This document shows, one piece after another, positions 58,057 to 64,000 of a DNA stretch of 64,000 nt (positions within the stretch are counted from its first letter, which is position 1; every line of letters starts with the position of its first letter). Both the position numbers and the translations under genes were made by a program. Source of the DNA: Ruegeria sediminis (GTDB taxonomy: Bacteria; Pseudomonadota; Alphaproteobacteria; Rhodobacterales; Rhodobacteraceae); assembly GCF_005938215.1 (NCBI RefSeq), contig NZ_VCPD01000007.1, forward strand, positions 62,001 to 126,000, in the 5' to 3' direction. The notes under the pieces were generated by a model that saw nothing but the letters and a program-made list of their open reading frames with translations, was not told where the DNA came from and did no database searches.

Positions 58057-58694
58057 TGCAGGGTTTCCTCGTTTGAGCCGCCGCGCAGGGCGAATTCGAT
58101 CAGCATGACCAGCGTCTCGCGCCGGGTCTTGAGGCAGGGCGCTTCGAGCAGGGCCTGCTTGTCTTCGGGATCGAAGTCCAGCAGCATCGAGAGGGAATTG
58201 ACCAGCAGTTCCTCGTCGGCGTCCTTGAGCGTTTCCCAGTCGGTCGAGAGATGGCGCGAGGCGAAGAAGCGTTCCAGCAGGCGCATGAACCGCTTGCGGT
58301 CGAAACCGTTGTCCGCCTCGGGCTTGCCCAGGTCGCGGTCGAACCCGTCCCAGGACACGGTGCAGCGGCGATAGGGGCAAAACCCGTCAAGCTCGGCCCG
58401 GATCCGGAACCGGGAAATGCCGGTCAGGGTGATCAGGTAGCGCCCGTCCTCGGTCTCGGAAAACTGGGTGACGCGCCCGGCGCAGCCGATCAGGTGCAGG
58501 TTGTCGCCATTGTTCTGACAGGGGTTCGGCTGCACCATGCCGACGAGCCGCTCGGGTGTCTTCAGCGCGTCGTCCAGCATCTGCAGGTAGCGCGGCTCGA
58601 AGATGTGCAGCGGCAGCCGCGACCGGGGCAGCAGCAGCGCCCCGGGCAAGGGGAAAACCGGGACCGTATCCGGCAAGTCGGCGGGGTGCATCAT
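58053..58694 (-). CDS. LON substrate-binding domain protein
   Basis: 213 residues of the LON N-terminal (PUA-like) fold without ATPase or protease domains: [29 protein letters not shown] and later [15 protein letters not shown]. Function unknown; may bind substrates. ATG 58694 or 58691. It forms an operon with the Trm112 gene (ATGA overlap) and is 27 bases after the CnoX gene. Confidence 0.88.
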   Translation of the reverse strand: MMHPADLPDTVPVFPLPGALLLPRSRLPLHIFEPRYLQMLDDALKTPERLVGMVQPNPCQNNGDNLHLIGCAGRVTQFSETEDGRYLITLTGISRFRIRAELDGFCPYRRCTVSWDGFDRDLGKPEADNGFDRKRFMRLLERFFASRHLSTDWETLKDADEELLVNSLSMLLDFDPEDKQALLEAPCLKTRRETLVMLIEFALRGGSNEETLQ

Positions 58695-58721
58695 GTACCC
58701 GAGTGTAGCTCTGATCCCGAA

Positions 58722-59639
58722 TTAGGCAAATATCATCGAGCTGAGCTTGCGCCGACCATGCAGAACCACCGGATCGTTCGGTTTGAGCGCGTCGAAGATG
58801 GTGAAAAGCTGGGTCTTGGCCGCACCGTCGTTCCACTCGCGGTCGCGGCGGAACAGCTCCAGCAGCTGCGCCACGGCCTCGTCCACCTTGCCGTTCGCGT
58901 GCAGCGCCTGCGCCAGGTCGAAACGGGCCTGGTGGTTGTCCGGCTCGGCCTCGACCTTGGCGGTCAGTTCGGCCACCGGGCCGGCATTGGCCGCCTGCCG
59001 GGCCAGTTCCAGTTGCGCATGGGCCGCTTCCAGTTCGGCCGATCTAGAGATTTCGGCCGGCGCGCCGTTCAGCACCGCCTCGGCCTGATCCAGGTCGCCC
59101 ATCGCGATGTGGGCGCGCACCAGGCCGCCATAGGCGCCGGCATGTTGCGGGTCCTCGCCCAGGATGGCGGCGAAGGTCTGCGCGGCGTCCACCGCGGCGC
59201 CTTCGGCCAGCATCTCTTCGGCGGCGGCAACTGCTTCGTCCAGTTGGTCGCCGGGGCTTTCGCCGCCTGCGGCCTTGATCACGCGGTCCACGAAGGCCTT
59301 GATCTCGGACCCCGGAAGCGCGCCCTGGAAACCGTCGATCGGCTGACCCTGGTAGAAGGCGTAGACGGTCGGGATCGACTGGATGCGCATCTGCGAAGCG
59401 ATCATCTGCGCCTGGTCCACGTTGATCTTGACCATCCGGACCGCGCCCTTGGCGGCGGTGACCGCTTCTTCCAGCAACGGGCCCAGGGTCTTGCACGGGC
59501 CGCACCAGGGCGCCCAGAAATCCACGATCACCGGGACCTGCTGCGATGCCTCGACGACGTCGGCCATGAATGTGGCCTCGGTCGTGTCCTTGATCAGATC
59601 GGTGGCGGCGGGCGCATCCGCGTCGTTCAGAATTTCCAT
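58722..59639 (-). CDS. Thioredoxin-TPR protein, CnoX/YbbN-like
   Basis: 305 residues. Thioredoxin domain (about 1-115) with the WCGPC active site at C46/C49, then TPR-like helices (about 130-300). In E. coli the equivalent protein (CnoX) is a chaperedoxin that guards substrates of GroEL; the E. coli type lacks the full CXXC but alpha forms like this retain it. ATG 59639. Operon with the LON and Trm112 genes. Confidence 0.88.
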   Translation of the reverse strand: MEILNDADAPAATDLIKDTTEATFMADVVEASQQVPVIVDFWAPWCGPCKTLGPLLEEAVTAAKGAVRMVKINVDQAQMIASQMRIQSIPTVYAFYQGQPIDGFQGALPGSEIKAFVDRVIKAAGGESPGDQLDEAVAAAEEMLAEGAAVDAAQTFAAILGEDPQHAGAYGGLVRAHIAMGDLDQAEAVLNGAPAEISRSAELEAAHAQLELARQAANAGPVAELTAKVEAEPDNHQARFDLAQALHANGKVDEAVAQLLELFRRDREWNDGAAKTQLFTIFDALKPNDPVVLHGRRKLSSMIFA

Positions 59640-59724
59640 GGCTTCTACTCTCTGGTTCGAACTTGGCCCCTATATGCAGCCGCTTGCAGCGGAAACCAAG
59701 AGCCGAGTTGCCGGCTTTGCCGCG

Positions 59725-60513
59725 TTACAGATCGAATGTCGCGAAAACCGGCGCGTGGTCGCTGGGTTTGTCCCATCCGCGGGCGTCACGCAGGATGCGG
59801 CTGGAATGGCCGGCGCCGGAGATGTCGGGCGTGGCCCAGACATGATCCAGCCGCCGCCCCTTGTCGGCGGCGTCCCAGTCGCGGGCCCGGTAGGACCACC
59901 AGCTGTAGAGCAGCCCCTGGGGGATGTCCTGCCGGGTGATGTCGACCCAATTGCCGGCCTCCTGCATCTCGGCCAGGTGCTCGACCTCGATCGGCGTGTG
60001 CGAAACGATCTTGAGCAGTTGCTTGTGGGACCAGACGTCATCCTCGCGCGGGGCGATGTTGAGATCGCCGACCAGAATGGATTTCCCGGGCTTTTCGGCG
60101 CGGAACCAGTCGCGCATGTCGGTGAGGTAGTCGAGCTTCTGGCCGAACTTCTCGTTCACCTCGCGGTCCGGCACGTCGCCGCCCGCCGGGACGTAGAAGT
60201 TGTGGATGGTCACGCCGTTTTCCAGCCGTCCGGCCACGTGCCGGGCATGGCCCAGACCGGCGAAATCCTTGTCGCCCAGATCCTCGATCGGCAGCTTGGA
60301 CAGGATGGCGACGCCGTTGTAGCCCTTTTGCCCGCGCGCGATCATGTGGGTATAGCCCAGCGCCGCAAACCCCTCGACCGGGATCTTGTCAACCGGCGAC
60401 TTGCATTCCTGCAGACACAGGACATCCGGCGCCTCTTCCTGCAACAGCCTGAGCACGATGGGCTCGCGCAGGCGGACCGAGTTGATGTTCCAGGTGGCGA
60501 CGGTGAATGGCAT
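59725..60513 (-). CDS. xth: Exodeoxyribonuclease III (AP endonuclease)
   Basis: 262 residues. Removes abasic sites and 3' blocks in base-excision repair. Catalytic blocks: WNINSVR, LQECK with the Mg Glu, YNGVAI, GDLNIAP, LDHVW and SDHAPV. Complete. Head of the minus-strand group with CnoX, LON and Trm112, 85 bases upstream. The 197-base region to the next + gene holds divergent promoters not clearly visible. Confidence 0.94.
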   Translation of the reverse strand: MPFTVATWNINSVRLREPIVLRLLQEEAPDVLCLQECKSPVDKIPVEGFAALGYTHMIARGQKGYNGVAILSKLPIEDLGDKDFAGLGHARHVAGRLENGVTIHNFYVPAGGDVPDREVNEKFGQKLDYLTDMRDWFRAEKPGKSILVGDLNIAPREDDVWSHKQLLKIVSHTPIEVEHLAEMQEAGNWVDITRQDIPQGLLYSWWSYRARDWDAADKGRRLDHVWATPDISGAGHSSRILRDARGWDKPSDHAPVFATFDL

Positions 60514-60710
60514 GGCGGCGGTCTTCCTTGGTTCGGATCAGCGCAACCTAACCCGCGGTCCGGCGATGCGCCACCGGAATTGGCGCGGGCGGCCGGGCCT
60601 CGCGCCGGACTTGGCAATATGCCGTTCGCACGGCTATGATCGGGGTTGTCCGGCCTGATCGCGACCTCCGTTAAAATCGCCGGAATCAAAAGGGGTTAGA
60701 TGGTGTCTTC

Positions 60711-61535
60711 ATGGCGCGTCTGTTGGCAAAACCCGTGGCATTCGCCTTGGCCGCCGCGGTCTTCGCGGGCGCCGGCCCAAGTGTTGCCGAGGAGGAGGCA
60801 CGGGGCGCGCGGGGAATCGTCACCGCGGCGAAGATGTGGGTGATCGCCCCGTCGATCGACGGTCAGATCGAGGAGATCCTGTTTTCGGAAGGCCAGTCGG
60901 TGGCTGAAGGTGATCTGCTGGTGACGCTGGACAAGCGGGCCAGCGAACTGGAACTGAGGATAGCGAGGTCAGAGTTGGAACGGGCGAACGCCGTTCTGAT
61001 GGAAAAACAGCGGGACCTCGCCCGGTTGGACGAACTGAAAAAGCGCGATGCGGTGTCACTGGCGGCACATGGCGACGCCGTTTTTGAAGCCGAGATCGCA
61101 CGGCTGGATGTCGAAGCGGCGGAGTTCCGCCATGCGGCAGCGCAGGAGAACCTGAAAGAGCATGATATCCACGCCACGGCGGACGGGTTGGTTTCCGCCC
61201 CGATGGTCCATGCAGGCACCAACTACAGCACGTCGCTCTCGGGCCCGATCGCGACGCTGGTTCAACTCCATCCCATAAACGTTCGCGTGTTCATAAAGAC
61301 CGAAGACGCGGTCGAGCGCCTGGCGCATGGCGAATACACGATCGACGAGGCAAGGAAGCTGCACTTCGAACTGTTGCTGCCGAACGAACGGCTCTACGGC
61401 CACCTCGGCAAGCCCGTGGCGCTTGGATTTGACCTCGACCCCTCGACCGGCGAGGGGTCCCTGCTGGTTGAATTTCCGAATCCTGACGGCTTCCTGCGGC
61501 CCGGATTGCCGGTCAGGGTAAGGATCAAGCGGTGA
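60711..61535 (+). CDS. Periplasmic membrane-fusion-like protein (HlyD/RND type)
   Basis: 274 residues. Signal peptide ends near AGAGPSVAEEE. Lipoyl-like half motif VIAPSIDGQIEEILFSEGQSV then a coiled coil (about 75-145; ELRIARSELERANAVLMEKQRDL) and the second half DIHATADGLV. The C-terminal barrel (about 160-270) follows. No efflux pump or outer-membrane channel gene adjoins, so its partner is unknown. Confidence 0.8.
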   Translation: MARLLAKPVAFALAAAVFAGAGPSVAEEEARGARGIVTAAKMWVIAPSIDGQIEEILFSEGQSVAEGDLLVTLDKRASELELRIARSELERANAVLMEKQRDLARLDELKKRDAVSLAAHGDAVFEAEIARLDVEAAEFRHAAAQENLKEHDIHATADGLVSAPMVHAGTNYSTSLSGPIATLVQLHPINVRVFIKTEDAVERLAHGEYTIDEARKLHFELLLPNERLYGHLGKPVALGFDLDPSTGEGSLLVEFPNPDGFLRPGLPVRVRIKR

Positions 61536-61677
61536 GGCCGGCAAGGGCGCGGGCTGCACGTCGCGGGTTGCATCAACGGTGTGGGCAGCGGTCTGCCGAC
61601 GACGCCGCTTTTCTTTGGCGAAGCCGGTGACGGAAAGATGCCGTTCGCGATGAGCGGCTTGGGACGGGATTGGACGG

Positions 61678-62523
61678 GTGACGACGCTTTTTGCACTTGC
61701 CGCGGTGGTTCCGGCAGTGATTCTGGCCGGTTTGCTGGCTTGGCGGCAGCAGGACCACAGGGCCGACGCCGCCGAGATGGCGCGTCTGCTGGCGTTGCAG
61801 CCACGCGACCCGCAACGGTTTTCGGCCGACATGGTCGCCGGACTGCCCGAACCCGCCCGCCGGTTTTTCCGGTTCGCGATCGCCGAAGGCACGCCGCTTT
61901 GCACGGTGGCGCAGATCGGCATGAAGGGGAAATTCGGACTCGGGTCGAAAAACGCGCCGAATTACATGGACATGACCGCGGAACAGGTGCTTGCCGCCCC
62001 GGAGGGGTTCGTGTGGAAAATGTCCGCCGGTTCCGGTCTGTCGCGCCTGTCCGGTTCCGACGGCACCACCTGGACGCGGTTCTGGCTTGCCGGTCTGGTG
62101 CCCGTCGCGCGGCTGGGCGGCGATCCGGACCATTCCCGCTCGGCTTTCGGGCGGTATGTGGCCGAGGCGGTGTTCTGGACGCCGGCGGCGTTGCTGCCCG
62201 GCCCCGACGTCACGTGGGAGCAACTGGGGGACGACGCGGCGCGGGTCGTGGTCAGGCACGGGGGGCTTGAGCAATCCGTCGATGTCACCGTCGGCGAGGA
62301 CGGCCGGCCGACGCGTGTCGAGTTTCCGCGGTGGAGCAACGCCAATCCCGACAATACCTTCCGCGTCCTGCCGTTCGGCGGCTATCTGTCGAATTACGCC
62401 GAGTTCGCCGGTTTCCGGTTGCCGACCCATGTGGAGGCCGGGAACTTCTTTGGCACCGGGGAGTATTTCCCGTTCTTCGTGATCGATGTCACCGACATCA
62501 GGTTTCCGGCACCAGTTTCATGA
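61678..62523 (+). CDS. DUF6544-like membrane-associated protein
   Basis: 281 residues with GTG start 61678. One N-terminal hydrophobic helix. The rest fits DUF6544: PEPARRFFRFAIAEGTPL, GFVWKMSAGSG, AEAVFWTPAALLPGPDVTWE and late GYLSNYAEFAGFRLPTHVEAGNFF. No catalytic motif. Last + gene before the sRNA candidate, which reads in the opposite direction. Confidence 0.72.
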   Translation: MTTLFALAAVVPAVILAGLLAWRQQDHRADAAEMARLLALQPRDPQRFSADMVAGLPEPARRFFRFAIAEGTPLCTVAQIGMKGKFGLGSKNAPNYMDMTAEQVLAAPEGFVWKMSAGSGLSRLSGSDGTTWTRFWLAGLVPVARLGGDPDHSRSAFGRYVAEAVFWTPAALLPGPDVTWEQLGDDAARVVVRHGGLEQSVDVTVGEDGRPTRVEFPRWSNANPDNTFRVLPFGGYLSNYAEFAGFRLPTHVEAGNFFGTGEYFPFFVIDVTDIRFPAPVS

Positions 62524-62542
62524 CCCCGCTCACCTGTCGGTC

Positions 62543-62572
62543 AAAAAAAACGGCCGGGCACTAGGCCCGGCC
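62543..62572 (-). terminator. Rho-independent terminator (minus strand)
   Basis: Read on the minus strand: perfect 8-bp stem GGCCGGGC/GCCCGGCC, 5-base loop, then eight T. Serves the sRNA candidate and probably also the response regulator transcript. Confidence 0.88.
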
Positions 62573-62617
62573 AGTCCAACAGGGAGGTACATGTCATGAC
62601 CCGGACATGCACGGGTT
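62543..62617 (-). ncRNA. Candidate small RNA under FNR-type control
   Basis: A possible 75-base transcript. It starts about 41 bases downstream of an FNR-like box, has a 5' hairpin (ACCCG/CGGGT), a single-stranded stretch with ACCUCCCU that can pair with ribosome-binding sites, and ends in a strong U-tailed terminator. No protein fits: the region is between a + gene end and a - gene end. The start is inferred, not seen. A -10-like TTAGGGT lies at 62624-62630 on this strand. Confidence 0.55.
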
Positions 62618-62651
62618 AGGTGAACCCTAAACATGAGAACAGGGTATCACT

Positions 62652-62665
62652 TTGATCCACGTCAA
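62652..62665 (-). promoter_or_regulatory. FNR/FnrL-like box
   Basis: TTGAT-CCAC-GTCAA, one mismatch from the FNR consensus TTGAT-N4-ATCAA. Centred about 41 bases before the predicted sRNA start (class II position). No gene lies downstream on either strand other than the sRNA candidate. Confidence 0.6.
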
Positions 62666-62676
62666 TCCACACCCTG

Positions 62677-63363
62677 CTACGACACAAGCCGATATCCACC
62701 CGACTCTGTGACCAAAAGACGCGCATTCGAGGGGTCGGGCTCGATTTTCTGCCGCAGGCGATAGATGTGGGTCTCGAGCGTATGGGTCGTGACCCCGGCG
62801 TTGTAGCCCCAGACCTCGTGCAGCAGGACGTCGCGCGGCACGACGCCGTCGGTCGAGCGGTAGAGGAACTTGAGGATGTTGGTCTCTTTCTCGGTCAGGC
62901 GAATCTTGCGGTCGTCCTCGGTGATCAGCATCTTCATCGCCGGCTTGAACGTGTAGGGCCCAAGCACGAAGATGGCGTCCTCGGACTGCTCGTGCTGGCG
63001 CAGTTGCGCGCGGATGCGGGCCAGCAGCACCGGGAACTTGAACGGTTTGGCGACGTAATCGTTCGCCCCGGCATCCAGCCCCAGGATCGTGTCGGCGTCG
63101 CTGTCATGGCCCGTCAGCATCAGGATCGGGCTTTTGACCCCCTGTTTGCGCATCAGGCGGCACAATTCGCGGCCGTCCGTATCGGGCAGACCCACGTCGA
63201 GGATGATAAGGTCATAGATCGCCTCCTTGACCCGTTCCAGAGCGCCATGCCCGTCCGAGGCCTCGAACACGTCGAAATCCTCGGTCAGCACCAGTTGTTC
63301 GCTGAGCGCCTCGCGCAGATCTTCGTCATCGTCCACAAGCAGGATTTTCTTGAGCTGTGCCAT
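62677..63363 (-). CDS. OmpR-type response regulator
   Basis: 228 residues. Receiver domain (about 5-120) with phospho-Asp D56 in LIILDVGLPDTDG, D11/D12 acid pocket and K106 in AKPFKF; winged-helix output domain (about 130-228) with RLTEKETNILKFLYRS and LETHIYRLRQKIEPD. No histidine kinase adjoins, so the partner is elsewhere. ATG 63363 has AGGAGGACC eight bases upstream. The target genes are unknown. Confidence 0.92.
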   Translation of the reverse strand: MAQLKKILLVDDDEDLREALSEQLVLTEDFDVFEASDGHGALERVKEAIYDLIILDVGLPDTDGRELCRLMRKQGVKSPILMLTGHDSDADTILGLDAGANDYVAKPFKFPVLLARIRAQLRQHEQSEDAIFVLGPYTFKPAMKMLITEDDRKIRLTEKETNILKFLYRSTDGVVPRDVLLHEVWGYNAGVTTHTLETHIYRLRQKIEPDPSNARLLVTESGGYRLVS

Positions 63364-63525
63364 GTCACGGTCCTCCTGAGCCTTTTGCATCACTTGAGCC
63401 CACCGGGTGCAATCGGCAATGTTTGCTGCAAATCTCTCACGTCCTCGTGTCCGAGGCGCGGGAATTGTTTCACATTTCCCGAGCGAGAGCATAGGTAGAA
63501 CGCTGAACATTACAGGATCGCGGGC

Positions 63526-64000
63526 ATGAGTCTTTTTCCCGATATCACCGAGCTTCTGGCGCGCGCGCGGGCGGACCTGCGCATGGGCGTGCCGGTGGTG
63601 CTGGCGGACGACACCGGGTTCAGCGTGCTGTCGCTGGCGGCGGAAACCCTGGGCGCGCAGCGCCTGGCCGATCTGCGCGCCCTGGGCGGCGTGCCGGTGG
63701 TGGCGATCACCGGGCGGCGGGCCGAAACCCTGAAGGCACGCGCCTATGACGGGGACCTGGCGCGGGTGGTGATCCCGGCGGATGTGGACATGGCCTGGGT
63801 GCAGGCCGTGGCCGACCCGTCGGACGACCTGGCCGCGCCGATGAAAGGCCCGTTGATGACCGAGCGGCAGGGTAACGCCAATCTGCACCGCATCGCCATC
63901 GCCCTGACGAAATCCGCCCGCCTGCTGCCGGCGGCGGTGGTGCTGCCGATCGCGGACGGACGCGCCTTCGCGGCGGCGCGCGGCCTGACCTGCATCGACC
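63526..64000 (+). CDS. ribA: GTP cyclohydrolase II, N-terminal part (gene runs off the right edge)
   Basis: The first 158 codons are in the window. The piece matches the N-terminal extension of Rhodobacteraceae RibA: DITELLARARADLRMGVPVVL, then AETLKARAYDGDLARVVIP and LAAPMKGPL. The catalytic zinc site (GxxCxxxxxxC) would be further downstream and cannot be seen, so the assignment rests on the extension. Divergent from the response regulator (162 bases). Confidence 0.75.
   Translation, partial: MSLFPDITELLARARADLRMGVPVVLADDTGFSVLSLAAETLGAQRLADLRALGGVPVVAITGRRAETLKARAYDGDLARVVIPADVDMAWVQAVADPSDDLAAPMKGPLMTERQGNANLHRIAIALTKSARLLPAAVVLPIADGRAFAAARGLTCID

Noticed and set aside
62591..62620. Tiny + frame with AGGGAGGT upstream near the sRNA
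   Set aside because: It has only eight or so codons; the SD-like sequence is explained as complement of the CCUCCC stretch in the sRNA, though a leader peptide cannot be fully excluded.

Overview
The window is a high-GC chromosomal segment from an alphaproteobacterium of the Rhodobacteraceae/Roseobacter group. The evidence is gene content and order: M16 peptidase, DUF3035 lipoprotein, lspA, purH, heparinase-like and rsmB in a row; dapB, rbfA, truB and rpsO; ftsK with lolA; and a ribA with the Rhodobacteraceae-type N-terminal extension. I see no insertion sequence, prophage, CRISPR array, tRNA or rRNA. Nearly all genes are ordinary chromosomal genes with GC-rich third positions. The block at about 22.6-24.9 kb looks slightly less GC-rich by eye.

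Layout. 0-6.4 kb: housekeeping genes on the minus strand (M16 peptidase fragment, lipoprotein, lspA, purH, heparinase-like, rsmB) and a small SDHAF4-like gene. 6.4-7.7 kb: two secreted proteins of unknown function, one apparently cut by an in-frame TAG. 7.7-10.4 kb: a LysR regulator divergent from a gene pair that matches tmpA-tmpB, the oxygenases that turn 2-(trimethylammonio)ethylphosphonate into glycine betaine and phosphate. 10.5-17.3 kb: a glycosyltransferase, dapB, rbfA with two overlapping downstream genes, truB, DUF1643, an RTX-repeat membrane protein and rpsO. 17.4-24.8 kb: a mixed block (UspA, amidohydrolase, SLC13 transporter, U32 protein, ankyrin-cytochrome c fusion, alpha/beta hydrolase) that separates rpsO from pnp at 25.3-27.4 kb. 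27.5-34.6 kb: small enzymes, peroxiredoxin, aldehyde dehydrogenase, RluA, a lipase-like gene and RarD.

34.8-43.3 kb is a seven-gene minus-strand cluster for stepwise demethylation of glycine betaine: XRE-cupin regulator, LysE exporter, GFA protein, dimethylglycine dehydrogenase-like, betaine-homocysteine methyltransferase-like, GbdR-like regulator and sarcosine dehydrogenase-like. With tmpAB, the window encodes a plausible route from trimethylaminoethylphosphonate through glycine betaine, dimethylglycine and sarcosine to glycine, yielding phosphate, one-carbon units and nitrogen. A duplicated 25-bp operator-like unit lies in front of the XRE gene.

43.4-50 kb: small membrane proteins, a free-methionine sulfoxide reductase, a thiolase, a STAS/anti-sigma kinase pair, gamma-glutamyltransferase and hspQ. 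49.8-60.5 kb: lytic transglycosylase-like lipoprotein, lolA-ftsK-aminotransferase-amidase, a UbiH-type hydroxylase, Trm112-like, LON-domain, CnoX-like and exonuclease III. 60.7-64 kb: a lone membrane-fusion-like protein, a DUF6544-like protein, an OmpR-type response regulator and the start of ribA. Between the last + gene and the response regulator lies a candidate FNR-controlled small RNA: FNR-like box, short hairpin, CCUCCC-type single-stranded stretch and strong terminator. It is the most interesting unexplained element here.
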